Assembly (NCBI RefSeq): GCF_000372645.1
Contig: NZ_APMP01000003.1
Coordinates: 29 to 64,028, forward strand
Source: Caulobacter vibrioides OR37
GTDB taxonomy: Bacteria; Pseudomonadota; Alphaproteobacteria; Caulobacterales; Caulobacteraceae
Direction: 5' to 3'
DNA length: 64,000 nt
The notes beneath the pieces are model-generated. The model was not told the DNA's origin and did no database searches. It saw only the letters and a program-made list of their open reading frames with translations. The translations under genes and the position numbers were made by a program. Shown piece after piece: positions 33,648 to 43,213 of the stretch (position 1 is the first letter of the stretch; each line of letters begins with the position of its first letter).

Positions 33648-35255
33648 ATGCTGACCACGACCCGCCGCGCCGCCCTCGTCTCGACACTGGCCGCCACGGG
33701 CCTGGCGGCGTTCGGCGATAGGGCGCTGGCGCGGGAGACCGGGGCGGTCGGCGCCGCCGTCGACAAGTACGCGCAAGAGGTCATGGCCGCCTTCCCCGAC
33801 GAGCCGGGTCTCGGGATCGCCGTGGTCGAGAACGGCCAGGTCACCCTGACCAAGGGCTATGGCGTCAAGCGGCTGGGAACCCAGGACCGGGTCGACGAGA
33901 CCACCGCCTTCGGCATCGCCTCCAACACCAAGGCCATGACCGCCGCCCTGATCGCCATGCTGGTCGAGGAGGGCAAGCTGGAATGGGACGCGCCGGTCAC
34001 CCGGTACATGCCGGCCTTCCAGATGAGCGATCCGGTGGTCACCAAGCTGATGACCGTCCGCGACCTGCTGGTCCACCGCAGCGGCCTGACCCTGGGGGCA
34101 GGCGACCTGATGATCTGGCCCGCGCCCACCCACACGCGCGCCGAGATCGTCGCGGGCCTGAAGTACCTGCCGATCGGCGGCCAGTTCCGGGGCGGCTACG
34201 CCTATGACAACGTCCTCTACGTCGCCGCCGGGGTGCTGATCGAGACGGTGACGGGCCAGTCCTGGGAAGAGGTCATCAAGGCCCGGATCTTCGAGCCGCT
34301 GGGCATGAAGGACACCGTCTCCAGCCCCGCCCTGGTCGACAGGACCCGCCGCGCCCAGCCCCATGCCCGCCTGGGTCCGCCCGTCCGGGGCCTGGGTCCG
34401 CAGACGGTTCTGCCGTTCGACGACAGCTTCGACGCGGCCGGGCCGGCCGGCGGGGTCAATTCCACGCCGCGCGACATCGCCAAGTGGATGCAGGTCCAGC
34501 TGGGCCTGGGCCTCTCGGCCGACGGCAAGCGCCTGTGGAGCGAGGCCTCGTCCAAGGAGCTGTGGAAGCCCCAGACGATCACCGCCTCGTCCGAGGGTCC
34601 GTCGCCCGACTCCCCCACGCGCCCGACGATCCAGGCCTACGCCCTGGGCTGGTTCGTCCAGGACCATCGCGGCGAGCGCATCCTGTGGCATACCGGCGGC
34701 CTGGCCGGCTTCATCTCTTATACGGGCCTGCTGCCGGGCCGGAAGTCGGGCATCATGGTCATGACCAACGCCGAGGAGAGCGCGGTGCTGCGCGCCCTGC
34801 GCTACGGCGGTCCCGACCGGCTGCAGGGGCGGAGCGACTTCGACTGGATCGGCTATTCCAAGCGGCTGCAGGCCGACGCCGACGCCCAGACGATCAAGGA
34901 CGCCGCCAAGGCCGTCACGCCCAGCAGCGGCGCCAAGCCCAGCCTGCCGTTGGCCGCCTACGCCGGCGTCTATCGCGACCCCTGGTACGGCACCGTCACC
35001 GTCGCCGTCACCGGGAAGGGCAAGAAGCAGGGCCTGTCGGTCTCGTTCGACAAGACCCCGCTGCTGCGCGGCAAGCTGGAGCCGTTCGACGGCGAGATCT
35101 TCAAGACCGTCTTCGACGACCGCACCCAGGAAGACGCCTTCCTCACCTTCGAGCTGAAGGACGGCAAGGCGGTGTCGGCCCTGGTCAAGGCGGTCTCGCC
35201 CCTGGCCGATTTCAGTTACGACTATCAGGACCTGCGGTTGACCAGGATCAGCTGA
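33648..35255 (+). CDS. Exported serine hydrolase, class C beta-lactamase/esterase fold
   Basis: The 535-residue protein has a twin-arginine-like signal (TTTRRAALVSTLAATGLAAF). The beta-lactamase fold shows Ser-x-x-Lys as SNTKAM, Tyr-x-Asn-equivalent YDN in YAYDNVLYVAAG, and a Lys-Thr-Gly-equivalent HTGG in LWHTGGLAGF. A C-terminal DUF3471-type domain (YAGVYRDPWYGTVTV) is attached. Members are usually D-amino-acid peptidases or esterases rather than antibiotic-resistance enzymes. Its ATG follows AGAAGGACCGCCC. Substrate unknown. Confidence 0.92.
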   Translation: MLTTTRRAALVSTLAATGLAAFGDRALARETGAVGAAVDKYAQEVMAAFPDEPGLGIAVVENGQVTLTKGYGVKRLGTQDRVDETTAFGIASNTKAMTAALIAMLVEEGKLEWDAPVTRYMPAFQMSDPVVTKLMTVRDLLVHRSGLTLGAGDLMIWPAPTHTRAEIVAGLKYLPIGGQFRGGYAYDNVLYVAAGVLIETVTGQSWEEVIKARIFEPLGMKDTVSSPALVDRTRRAQPHARLGPPVRGLGPQTVLPFDDSFDAAGPAGGVNSTPRDIAKWMQVQLGLGLSADGKRLWSEASSKELWKPQTITASSEGPSPDSPTRPTIQAYALGWFVQDHRGERILWHTGGLAGFISYTGLLPGRKSGIMVMTNAEESAVLRALRYGGPDRLQGRSDFDWIGYSKRLQADADAQTIKDAAKAVTPSSGAKPSLPLAAYAGVYRDPWYGTVTVAVTGKGKKQGLSVSFDKTPLLRGKLEPFDGEIFKTVFDDRTQEDAFLTFELKDGKAVSALVKAVSPLADFSYDYQDLRLTRIS

Positions 35256-35277
35256 GGCGGCGAGCGGGCGGCGATAG

Positions 35278-35886
35278 CTATCGCGGCCGCCAGCCGTCGG
35301 CGATCAGGGCGATCTGCCGGTCCATCACCGCCGACATCTCGCTGGCCGGGACCTGCCCGCCGGACGCGGCCGCCATGCGGTAGTTCCAGGCATAGGCGGC
35401 CTTCAGCGTGTCGACCAGCAGCTGGAGATCCAGGTCGGGCCGGACCTCGCCCTTGCGCACCCCCTCGTCCAGCACGTCGAGCAGCATCTGGTTCAGGCGC
35501 GGGTTTCGGCCATAGGGCGTCACGCCCGGATCGCCGTTGGGATTGTACGAGGCCGCGACGTGGGCCAGGAACAGCTTCACCCGCCGGGTCTCGAATTCGT
35601 AATGGATGGCGAAGATCGAGCTCAGCCGATCGGCCACACTGCCCCGCAGGTATGGAATCACCCGGTCGAACTCGGCATAGAGCTCGGCCAGGCGATGACT
35701 CATCACGTGGCTGAGCACCTCGGCCTTCGAGGCGAAGGTGGTGAAGACGCTGCCGACCGAGACACCCGCCCGCTCGGCGATGGCGCGGATGGTGGTCTCC
35801 TCGTAACCGACCTCGTTGAACAGGTCCCGCGCCGCCACGAGAACCTTCTCGCGCGTCGCCGCCTTCTGATCGTCCCTTACGCCCAC
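35278..35886 (-). CDS. TetR-family transcriptional regulator
   Basis: The 202-residue protein has an N-terminal helix-turn-helix (REKVLVAARDLFNEVGYEET, TIRAIAERAGVSVGSVFTTF, ASKAEVL) and a variable helical ligand domain. It is convergent with the serine hydrolase gene and lies 79 bases downstream of another TetR gene on the same strand. The regulated genes are not obvious. Target and ligand unknown. Confidence 0.9.
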   Translation of the reverse strand: MGVRDDQKAATREKVLVAARDLFNEVGYEETTIRAIAERAGVSVGSVFTTFASKAEVLSHVMSHRLAELYAEFDRVIPYLRGSVADRLSSIFAIHYEFETRRVKLFLAHVAASYNPNGDPGVTPYGRNPRLNQMLLDVLDEGVRKGEVRPDLDLQLLVDTLKAAYAWNYRMAAASGGQVPASEMSAVMDRQIALIADGWRPR

Positions 35887-35965
35887 GCCCGTCCCCCTCG
35901 AACACGCTAGCGTCGTTTTTAACGAAGACGCTCCGTTCCCCCGAACGGAGCGTCCAGTGATGTCG

Positions 35966-36613
35966 TCAGGCGCGAGCGCCCGCGAAAATAACCTTTAGTT
36001 GTTCCGAAAGCCGCGTCAGCAGAGCTTCCACCGACCAGCCGTCATAGATGGCTCGGCGATAGTTACCGACATACACATCCCAAGTGATTTCCGCCAAGAG
36101 CTTGGCGTCGATATCTTTCTTCAGCTGACCTTCCTCGACGCCGCGGCGCAGGGCTTCGCCGATCAGGCGGAAGATGTGCTTGAGGTCGGCGCGGGCGCGA
36201 CGCTCGGCGGCCTCCGAACGGGTCCAGGAGACCGCGATGCTGGCGCGCAGCAGCGGCAGTTGCTCGACATGGAAGGCGTAGGCGACGGCGAACAGGCCCA
36301 GCAGGGCTTCATCGACGGTCTTGGCGTTGCGCGACGCCTGGGTCATCTGGGCGTGGATGACCTCGTAGTCGGCGGTCAGGATTTCCTCGAACAGCTCCGA
36401 CTTGTCGGCGAAGCTGGCGAACACCGCGCCGGTCGACATGCCGGCGGCCTGGGCGATGTCCCGGATGGTGGCGCCTTCATAGCCGCGCTCGCTGAACAGG
36501 CGGCGGGCGGCGGCGAGCACGCGCTCGCGGGTGCGCTGCTTGGCCAGGGCGCGGCGGGTGAGCTTCACCGGCGAGTCGGTGGCGGACTCGATATTGACGG
36601 ACACAAAGCTCAT
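35966..36613 (-). CDS. TetR-family transcriptional regulator
   Basis: The 215-residue protein has a DNA-binding domain (RERVLAAARRLFSERGYEGA, TIRDIAQAAGMSTGAVFASF, ADKSELFEEIL) and a helical regulatory domain. It is similar in layout to the TetR gene just downstream, suggesting an old duplication. Its start overlaps the end of a 76-residue helical protein gene by 4 bases (36610-36613), so the two are translationally coupled. Confidence 0.92.
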   Translation of the reverse strand: MSFVSVNIESATDSPVKLTRRALAKQRTRERVLAAARRLFSERGYEGATIRDIAQAAGMSTGAVFASFADKSELFEEILTADYEVIHAQMTQASRNAKTVDEALLGLFAVAYAFHVEQLPLLRASIAVSWTRSEAAERRARADLKHIFRLIGEALRRGVEEGQLKKDIDAKLLAEITWDVYVGNYRRAIYDGWSVEALLTRLSEQLKVIFAGARA

Positions 36614-36840
36614 GCGGCGGCCTCCAGACGGGCGAGAGCGGCCTCGGCGCGCTTCTCGAACTCATTGCAGTACTCATCGACGACGTTCTGGAGAACGTCA
36701 GCGTAACGGCGGGCCAAATGACGGCCATCCTGCGCGGCGTCGCGCAGGTCGGTGATCAATTGACGGACTTCGGCCAGGGCTTCTTCGCGATCGGTCGCGG
36801 AGAGCCCAGCGGCGGTCAAGAGCGACGCGCTCTGAGCCAT
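36610..36840 (-). CDS. Small helical protein co-transcribed with TetR
   Basis: The 76-residue protein is predicted mostly alpha-helical with a coiled-coil-like middle (EALAEVRQLITDLRDAAQDG, YADVLQNVVDEYCNEFEKRA) and an alanine-rich end. It has a single cysteine. Its stop overlaps the TetR start by 4 bases, which supports it as a real gene and first member of a two-gene operon. No known family. The 343 bases upstream, up to 37184, hold no recognisable gene. Confidence 0.75.
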   Translation of the reverse strand: MAQSASLLTAAGLSATDREEALAEVRQLITDLRDAAQDGRHLARRYADVLQNVVDEYCNEFEKRAEAALARLEAAA

Positions 36841-37183
36841 CGCGGTTATCTCCTACCCCCGCTGGGGTGAGTCAAAACGTCGAACAGATCCGCGGTGGGG
36901 GAGTTGATCGTGTTCAACGAACGCGCACTGGAAAATAGGGAGCGGGGGCCATAACGCTAGAGGGACGTCATTGCAACCGCGAAAACTTACCGAAAACACT
37001 GAATGGGGACGATAAGGCCTAGATATGAGAGCGCTCCCAAAGCGTCACTGCGACAAATGCGCTCACCGAACAGGTTCGACGAATTGATTCGGTCGATAAC
37101 GTTTGCCCGCGCGGGGCCGCCGAACCGCTCTCGCGGCGCGACGCTCTATGGACGGCCGAGCTCCAGCCTCTATTCTGCGGGCC

Positions 37184-37390
37184 ATGTCTCATCTCTTCGA
37201 CATTCTGGTTCCCGCGGCGCTCGCGGCCGTCCTGATCGCCCTGGGGGCGGGTCTTTACGCCCTGTTTCGAGGGGGCGACTTCGGGCGCTCCTATTCCAAC
37301 AAGCTGATGCGCCTGCGGGTCGTTCTACAGTTCATGGCCATCATCGTCCTGGTCGCCGCCGCCTTCTGGTGGCGTCGCGGCGGGGCCTGA
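37184..37390 (+). CDS. HIG1-type twin-transmembrane protein
   Basis: The 68-residue protein has two hydrophobic helices (LFDILVPAALAAVLIALGAG and VVLQFMAIIVLVAAAFWW) joined by a loop with SNKLMRLRVVLQ, the pattern of bacterial HIG1-domain proteins. Such genes commonly lie immediately before the PduO-type adenosyltransferase in alphaproteobacteria, as here (34-base gap). Related proteins associate with respiratory complexes; a role in cobalamin metabolism is not shown. ATG 37184 is the start. Confidence 0.8.
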   Translation: MSHLFDILVPAALAAVLIALGAGLYALFRGGDFGRSYSNKLMRLRVVLQFMAIIVLVAAAFWWRRGGA

Positions 37391-37424
37391 TTAGCGCGGT
37401 TCGACGAACGGGAGTCCGCGACCC

Positions 37425-38003
37425 ATGGTCACGCTGAACCGCATCTACACGCGCACGGGCGACGACGGCTCGACGCGGCTGGCGACCGGAGCCCCGGTCA
37501 GCAAGGCTTCCACGCGCGTGGAAGCCTATGGCGGGGTCGACGAGACCAACGCCGCCGTGGGCCAGGCGCGGCAGCATACCGCGGGCGACGCGGTGCTGGA
37601 TCCGATCCTGGAGCGCGTCCAGAACGACCTCTTCGACCTCGGCGCGGACCTGGCGACCCCGGAACAGCATGGCAAGCCGGAATGGGAGCCGCTGCGCATT
37701 CTCGACAGCCAGGTCGAGCGCCTGGAACGCGAGATCGACCTGCTGAACGCCGAGATGGCGCCCCTGAGCTCGTTCGTCCTGCCGGCCGGCTCGCCCGCCG
37801 CGGCCGCGCTGCACGTCGCCCGCACCGTCTGCCGCCGCGCCGAACGGACCTGCGTGGCCCTGGCGGGCCTGGAGGGCGAGATCGTCGGCCAGCCGGCGAT
37901 CAAGTATCTGAACCGACTGTCGGACCTGCTGTTCGTGGCGGCCCGCTGGAGCAATGACCGGGGCCGCGCCGACGTCCTCTGGAACCCGGGCGCGACGCGT
38001 TAG
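37425..38003 (+). CDS. Cob(I)alamin adenosyltransferase, PduO type
   Basis: The 192-residue protein shows the N-terminal ATP-binding segment TRTGDDGSTRLATG, the conserved VEAYGGVDETNAAVGQAR, an inner helix NDLFDLGADLATP, then ARTVCRRAERTCVAL and the C-terminal YLNRLSDLLFVAARW. It transfers adenosyl from ATP to cob(I)alamin to make adenosylcobalamin. Ecm at 17.9 kb needs this cofactor, a functional link across the window. It is in an operon-like arrangement with the HIG1 gene. Confidence 0.93.
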   Translation: MVTLNRIYTRTGDDGSTRLATGAPVSKASTRVEAYGGVDETNAAVGQARQHTAGDAVLDPILERVQNDLFDLGADLATPEQHGKPEWEPLRILDSQVERLEREIDLLNAEMAPLSSFVLPAGSPAAAALHVARTVCRRAERTCVALAGLEGEIVGQPAIKYLNRLSDLLFVAARWSNDRGRADVLWNPGATR

Positions 38004-38004
38004 G

Positions 38005-38268
38005 CTATTTCGCCGGAGCCGGAGGCGGCGCTTGCGGCTTCAGACGCGCCTCGCCGTTGATCGGCGGGACGTTGCCGGGTCGGCGGGTCAGCGTCTCGAT
38101 CGAATAGACCGTCGCGCACTTCATCCACCGCCCGGCCCAGAGACGGCCGCTAGCCTCGCAACGCTGCTTCGGCCACACCCACAGGGCGTGGTAGGCTACG
38201 ACGCCGCCGCTCGCGAGCAGGAAGATGGCGACGAAGATGTACTTCAGGCGCGTGAAGGTCTTGTTCAT
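38005..38268 (-). CDS. Hypothetical single-span membrane protein
   Basis: The 87-residue protein has one N-terminal transmembrane helix (YIFVAIFLLASGGVVAYHAL), then a periplasmic part with two cysteines (KQRCEASGRLWAGRWMKC) and a proline-rich end (QAPPPAPAK). The gene is convergent with the adenosyltransferase gene, one base after its stop. No family is recognised. Confidence 0.65.
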   Translation of the reverse strand: MNKTFTRLKYIFVAIFLLASGGVVAYHALWVWPKQRCEASGRLWAGRWMKCATVYSIETLTRRPGNVPPINGEARLKPQAPPPAPAK

Positions 38269-38400
38269 GGCCGCTCCCTACCGCCTTTCCGGCGGGAAGG
38301 GAATTGGCCGCCCCGGCGCCCGTGGCGCGGCTCTCACGAAATCGTACAGTCGTTTGAACGAACCACGATTTATTGCATTACGCTGACGTTAAAGGAAACT

Positions 38401-38409
38401 TGCAATGCG
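38401..38409 (-). promoter_or_regulatory. TGC-N3-GCA-like site upstream of etfB
   Basis: On the minus strand this reads CGCATTGCA, one base from the hbd site TGCATTGCA. It lies 64 bases before the etfB ATG. A second partial copy (TTATTGCATTACG) lies about 30 bases upstream, and an overlapping TGCGACGCC lies just downstream. Confidence 0.35.
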
Positions 38410-38472
38410 ACGCCGAACCAGTAAGTCGGTGGCCTAGCAGGAGAAAACGCAGTCTGGAGGCGGTGGAAACCG

Positions 38473-39219
38473 ATGAAGGTCCTAGTCCCGGTCAAACGGG
38501 TGATCGATTATAACGTCAAGGCCCGCGTGAAGGCGGACCAGACCGGTGTCGACCTCGCGAACGTCAAGATGTCGATGAACCCCTTCTGTGAGATCGCGGT
38601 CGAGGAAGCCGTGCGTCTCAAGGAAAAGGGCGTGGCGACCGAGGTCGTCATCGTCAGCATCGGCCCCGCGCAGGCCCAGGAAACGATCCGCACGGCGCTG
38701 GCCATGGGCGGCGACCGGGGGATCCTGATCACCTCGGACGTCGACGTCGAGCCGCTGGGCGTGGCCAAGCTGTTGGCCGCCGTGGTCGCCGAGGAAAATC
38801 CGAATCTCGTCGTCATGGGCAAGCAGGCGATCGACGGCGACAACAACGCCGTGGGCCAGATGCTGTCGGCGCTGCTGGGCTGGCCGCAGGCGACCTACGC
38901 CTCGGCCGTCGAGGTGTCGGGCTCGTCGGCCAAGGTCACGCGCGAAGTCGATGGCGGTCTGCAGACCCTGGACGTCGACCTGCCGGCGGTGATCACCGCC
39001 GACCTGCGCCTGAACGAGCCGCGCTATGCGTCTCTGCCCAACATCATGAAGGCCAAGAAGAAGGAGATCGTCACCAAGACGGTCGCCGACTACGGCGTCG
39101 ATGTCACGCCGCGCCTGAAGGTCGTCAAGGTCGCCGAGCCGGCCAAGCGCTCGGCCGGCGTGAAGGTGGAAACCGCCGCCGACCTCGTCTCCAAGCTCAA
39201 CACCGCGGGGGTGCTGTAA
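38473..39219 (+). CDS. etfB: Electron transfer flavoprotein, beta subunit
   Basis: The 248-residue protein begins [20 protein letters not shown] and carries [20 protein letters not shown], the recognition loop region [40 protein letters not shown] (AMP/adenine site) and [20 protein letters not shown], which is the ETF-beta signature. ETF accepts electrons from acyl-CoA dehydrogenases, including the Mcd encoded in this window, and passes them to ETF-quinone oxidoreductase. Its TAA overlaps the etfA ATG by one base, so the pair is translationally coupled. Confidence 0.97.
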   Translation: MKVLVPVKRVIDYNVKARVKADQTGVDLANVKMSMNPFCEIAVEEAVRLKEKGVATEVVIVSIGPAQAQETIRTALAMGGDRGILITSDVDVEPLGVAKLLAAVVAEENPNLVVMGKQAIDGDNNAVGQMLSALLGWPQATYASAVEVSGSSAKVTREVDGGLQTLDVDLPAVITADLRLNEPRYASLPNIMKAKKKEIVTKTVADYGVDVTPRLKVVKVAEPAKRSAGVKVETAADLVSKLNTAGVL

Positions 39220-40160
39220 TGGCTGTTCTCGTCGTCGCCGATAACGACAACGCGCACCTGCGCGACGCGACCCACAAGACCGTGACCGCCGCCCAGAAGA
39301 TCTCGGGCGACATCGACATCCTGGTGCTGGGCAAGGGCGTCTCGGGCGTCGCCGCCGAGGCCGCCAAGATCGCCGGCGTCCGCAAGGTGCTGGTCGCCGA
39401 GTCCGACGCCCTGGGCCACGGCATCGCCGAAGCGCAGGCCGACGCCGTCCTGGCGCTGGCCGGCGGCTATGACGCGATCCTGGTTCCGGCCACCTCGGGC
39501 GGCAAGAACTTCGCCCCGCGCGTCGCCGCCAAGCTGGATGTGGCCCCGATCTCGGACATCATCGATGTCGTCTCGGCCGACACCTTCACGCGCCCGATCT
39601 ACGCCGGCAACGCGCTGGAGACCGTCCAGTCGACCGACGCCAAGAAGGTGATCACCGTCCGTCCGACCGCCTTCGCGGCGGCGGCGGAAGGGGGCTCGGC
39701 CTCGGTCGAAACCGTCGGCGGCGCCGACGCGGCCAAGACCCGCTTCGTCAGCGAAGAGATGGTCAAGTCCGACCGTCCGGAACTGGCGGCGGCCAAGATC
39801 GTCGTCTCGGGCGGTCGCGCCATGGGTTCGGCCGAAGAGTTCCAGCGCGTCATCGAGCCGCTGGCCGACAAGCTGGGCGCCGCCGTCGGCGCCTCGCGCG
39901 CGGCCGTCGACGCCGGCTACGCCCCGAACGACTATCAGGTCGGTCAGACCGGCAAGGTCGTGGCGCCGCAGCTCTATGTCGCCATCGGCATCTCGGGCGC
40001 CATCCAACACCTGGCCGGCATGAAGGACTCCAAGGTGATCGTCGCGATCAACAAGGACGCCGACGCGCCGATCTTCCAGGTCGCCGACTACGGCCTGGTC
40101 GCCGACTACAAGACCGCCGTGCCGGAACTGATGGACGCCCTGACGGCCGCGGGCAAGTAA
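39219..40160 (+). CDS. etfA: Electron transfer flavoprotein, alpha subunit
   Basis: The 313-residue protein has an N-terminal alpha/beta domain and a C-terminal FAD-binding domain. Motifs seen are [13 protein letters not shown], the signature [33 protein letters not shown] and [20 protein letters not shown]. Together with EtfB it forms the soluble FAD/AMP heterodimer that collects electrons from acyl-CoA oxidation. It is followed by a strong terminator, closing a two-gene operon. Confidence 0.97.
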   Translation: MAVLVVADNDNAHLRDATHKTVTAAQKISGDIDILVLGKGVSGVAAEAAKIAGVRKVLVAESDALGHGIAEAQADAVLALAGGYDAILVPATSGGKNFAPRVAAKLDVAPISDIIDVVSADTFTRPIYAGNALETVQSTDAKKVITVRPTAFAAAAEGGSASVETVGGADAAKTRFVSEEMVKSDRPELAAAKIVVSGGRAMGSAEEFQRVIEPLADKLGAAVGASRAAVDAGYAPNDYQVGQTGKVVAPQLYVAIGISGAIQHLAGMKDSKVIVAINKDADAPIFQVADYGLVADYKTAVPELMDALTAAGK

Positions 40161-40184
40161 CCGCCCCGCCATCCACCAAGATAG

Positions 40185-40217
40185 AAAGGCCCGGGGGCTC
40201 TACCTCCGGGCCTTTTT
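40185..40217 (+). terminator. Rho-independent terminator of etfBA
   Basis: The stem AAAGGCCCGG (40185-40194) pairs with CCGGGCCTTT around a short loop and ends in a five-T run. It lies 25 bases after the etfA stop. Confidence 0.85.
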
Positions 40218-40415
40218 GTTGCGCGCTTCAGGCAAAGCGAGACGCGCTTGCCCTACGAAAGCTGAACCGAGGACGGCGCACGCCGACATCGGCGCGCTCG
40301 CAACCACGCGAGCCTCGACATCGCGACGGAATCCATTATGGGTTGACTATCCGTCTCACGGCGGCGCCCCCGGCGTTCACGGGAAAGGCGACCCCGAAAT
40401 TGTAAGGGAACGGTT

Positions 40416-42128
40416 TTGTCGCGTTCGACCGATTGGCTGGATCAAGACGCCACCTCGGTAACGGCCCGAAGCCTGCCCACGCTGGGCGTTCGCCTGGCGA
40501 TCTGCGCCGCCACGGCCCTGCTCTACGGATTCACGGTCGATAGCCTGGGCGGCTGGCTCTGGGGCTTGGCCGTCGCCAGCGCCGAGGCCGGGGTCTGGGT
40601 GTCCAGCATCCCCCAGAGGAGCGACCAGAAGACAAGCCCGGCCCAGCGCCTGGCCTATATCGCGGCCGTGGTCTGGATGAACCTGGTCTGGTGGGCCCTG
40701 GCCGTCCTGCTCTGGCGGGAGGAGATTCTCGCCTTGAAGCTTTCGGCGCTCTGCGTGGTGTGCGCGTTCCTGGTCCACGCCCAGGCCTTCGCGGCGCGAT
40801 CCAGGATCCTGCTGCTGATCATCGGCGGCGGCTCCTCGCTGCTGCTGCTGGCGCTGTGCGGCGTGTTCAACGACTTTCCGCCGCAGCAGCGTTTCGTGCT
40901 CTGCGCCTCCGCCGCCATCCTGATCACCTACACGGCCAAGGCCGCGCAGACCAACGCCCAGCAGGGCCGCGCCCTGGAGTTGGCCAAAAGCCAGGCCGAG
41001 GCGGCCAGCCAGGCCAAGTCCGAGTTCCTGGCCCTGATGAGCCACGAACTGCGCACGCCCCTGAACGGCATGTTGGGCATCGCCCAGTCCATGAAGCTGG
41101 AGCCTCTGGCGCCCAGCCAGTACGAGCAGGTGGACTTGCTCGAGGAGTCCGGCCGGACCCTGCTGGCCCTGCTGAACGACGTGCTGGACCTGGCCAAGAT
41201 CGAGGCCGGCAAGCTGGAAATCGCGCCGATCACCAGCGATCTCGCCCATCTGGCCGACCGGGTGGTGCGCCTGAACGTCCCCCTGGCCCGCGAGCGCGGC
41301 ACCGAGATCACCCTGCTCATCGACGAGGCCATGCCGGGCTCGCTGGTCTTCGATCCGCTCCGCGTGCGCCAATGCCTGGCGAATCTGATCTCCAACGCGG
41401 TCAAGTTCACGCCCGCCGGTCAGATCCAGGTGCGGGTGTCGTGCGAACCCGCTCAGGAAGCCGGCGCGGTCATGGCCAAGATCGTTGTCGCCGACACCGG
41501 TGTCGGTATGAGTCCCCAGGTGCTGGAAAAGCTGTTCACGCCGTTCGTCCAAGCGGACGCGGCGACGGCCCGCCGGACGGGCGGGACCGGATTGGGCCTC
41601 AACATCACCCGCCGGCTGGCCAAGATGATGGGCGGGGCCGTCACGGCCCGCAGCGTCGAGGGACGCGGCTCGACCTTCACCCTGACCTTCCGATGCGCCC
41701 TGCCCGCCGCCGGCGCCTCGGCCAGCTTCCAGCCCAAGGACGGCAATCCGCTGCGCCTGCTGGTCGTCGACGACTATCCGGTCAATCGCAAGGTCATCGG
41801 CATGATGCTGTCGCCGCTGGGCTGCGAGATCGTCGAGGCCGACAACGGCCAGCACGCCATCGAAGCCCTGAATGACCGCGACTTCGACATGATGCTGATC
41901 GACTTCAACATGCCGGTGATGGGCGGACTGGAGGCGACCCGGCGAATCCGCGCCGAGCCGCGCTTCAAGGACCTGCCGATCGTCTGCCTGACGGCCGGGG
42001 TCATGGACGAGGAACGCTCGGCCGCCCTGTCGGCCGGCATGGACGCCTTCATCGAAAAGCCCATCGAAATGGCGGCCCTCGTGTCGACGATCGGACGCCT
42101 GGACCGGCGGGCGGGCGCGCCGGCGTAG
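40416..42128 (+). CDS. Hybrid sensor histidine kinase with multi-pass membrane sensor
   Basis: The 570-residue kinase has about six N-terminal membrane segments (residues 20-170, e.g. [20 protein letters not shown] and [20 protein letters not shown]) with no large extracytoplasmic domain. A HisKA follows with His210 in [13 protein letters not shown], then a HATPase ([29 protein letters not shown]) and a receiver with Asp496 in [12 protein letters not shown]. The kinase and receiver parts are close to those of the hybrid kinase at 11.0 kb. The start is a TTG at 40416 preceded by AAGGGA. No partner regulator is adjacent. Confidence 0.92.
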   Translation: MSRSTDWLDQDATSVTARSLPTLGVRLAICAATALLYGFTVDSLGGWLWGLAVASAEAGVWVSSIPQRSDQKTSPAQRLAYIAAVVWMNLVWWALAVLLWREEILALKLSALCVVCAFLVHAQAFAARSRILLLIIGGGSSLLLLALCGVFNDFPPQQRFVLCASAAILITYTAKAAQTNAQQGRALELAKSQAEAASQAKSEFLALMSHELRTPLNGMLGIAQSMKLEPLAPSQYEQVDLLEESGRTLLALLNDVLDLAKIEAGKLEIAPITSDLAHLADRVVRLNVPLARERGTEITLLIDEAMPGSLVFDPLRVRQCLANLISNAVKFTPAGQIQVRVSCEPAQEAGAVMAKIVVADTGVGMSPQVLEKLFTPFVQADAATARRTGGTGLGLNITRRLAKMMGGAVTARSVEGRGSTFTLTFRCALPAAGASASFQPKDGNPLRLLVVDDYPVNRKVIGMMLSPLGCEIVEADNGQHAIEALNDRDFDMMLIDFNMPVMGGLEATRRIRAEPRFKDLPIVCLTAGVMDEERSAALSAGMDAFIEKPIEMAALVSTIGRLDRRAGAPA

Positions 42129-42152
42129 TTTTCCGGCGCGCGGTCGTCGGCC

Positions 42153-43121
42153 CTATCGCACCGGCACGTTCAGACCGCGCATCGTCTCGACCACCGCCCT
42201 GTCCAGCGGGGTGCGGGGCTCCTCGCCGAGGAAGGCGACCAGCCGACGGTTGTCCAGGCGCGTCGGAAAACGCCAGAAGGGGCGCATTTCCAGCAGTTCG
42301 CGCAGGGTCTCGTTGAACGGTCCGGCCAGGGGCAGCAGCCCCCAGGGCAGCCGGCGGACATCGGAGCGCTTCAGGCCGGCGGCCCGCGCGACCGCGCGGA
42401 CCATGGCCGTCCCGTCGGCGTCCCACACTCCGTCGAAGTGGAACCGCGCGAAGTCTGGCAGCTCGCCCTCGCGATCGGCCAGGCGGGCGAAGGTCTCGCC
42501 GACGTCGGGCAGATACGCCCAGGCGTGGCCGACGCCCTTGTCGCCCGGATAGAGGATGGTCTTCACCGGCTTGCCCGGCGTGACCAGGCCCGAGGCGAAC
42601 CAGTTGCTGGCGGCGCGCGGACCGAAATAGTCGCCGGCCCGCAGGATCAGGCTCCGCGCGCCGTCGCCGACGGCGGCCTCCAGGCGGGCTTCCATCTCGA
42701 CGCGGATCCTGCCCTTGCGGGTCCTGGCCCGCTGGGGCGCGGTCTCGTCGATCAGGGGCTGGTCGGCGGGGTCGTAGTTGTAGATCGTGCCGGGCAGCAG
42801 GATCCGCGCGCCGCTGGCCCGCGCGGCGGCGATGGTGCTGTCCAGCATCGGCAGGACCAGCCGGTTCCAGCCGCGATAGCCGGGCGGGTTGACCGCGTGG
42901 ACGATGATCGCGGCGCCCCGCGCGGCGTCGATCACGGCCGGCGGGTCCATGACGTCGCCCTGCAAATAGGTCACGCCCGGCCGCCCGCCCTTGCCGGGAT
43001 CGCGCACCAGGGCGCGGACGGTCCAGCCGTGGCGGACCAGGGCGGCGGCGGTCTCCCCGCCGACGCCGCCCTGGGCGCCGAGGACGAGAGCGATCTTGGA
43101 GGGCTTGGCGGGGGCGGTCAT
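42153..43121 (-). CDS. NAD(P)-dependent epimerase/dehydratase-like (extended SDR)
   Basis: The 322-residue Rossmann protein has the cofactor loop LVLGAQGGVGGETAAALVRH, the second-strand pattern GVTYLQGDVMDP, IIVHAVNPPGY, LLPGTIYNYDP (Tyr) and a LILRAGDYFGP motif. The glycine spacing GAQGGVGG fits atypical or extended SDRs that use NADP. It is divergent from a LysR gene, 92 bases apart, which suggests LysR control. The substrate is unknown. Confidence 0.88.
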   Translation of the reverse strand: MTAPAKPSKIALVLGAQGGVGGETAAALVRHGWTVRALVRDPGKGGRPGVTYLQGDVMDPPAVIDAARGAAIIVHAVNPPGYRGWNRLVLPMLDSTIAAARASGARILLPGTIYNYDPADQPLIDETAPQRARTRKGRIRVEMEARLEAAVGDGARSLILRAGDYFGPRAASNWFASGLVTPGKPVKTILYPGDKGVGHAWAYLPDVGETFARLADREGELPDFARFHFDGVWDADGTAMVRAVARAAGLKRSDVRRLPWGLLPLAGPFNETLRELLEMRPFWRFPTRLDNRRLVAFLGEEPRTPLDRAVVETMRGLNVPVR

Positions 43122-43213
43122 GTCCGGCTCCTGGCATTGCGATGACCGCAGGATGCGTCGCGACAGGCTCGATATAAATTGCCCAGAATAACTAACCAGC
43201 TTATCAAAAATAT

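Noticed and set aside
38341..38400. TTGAAC at about 38355 as the etfB -35 element
   Set aside because: No good -10 hexamer is found at 16-18 bases; ATTACG is a poor match, so the promoter was left unannotated.
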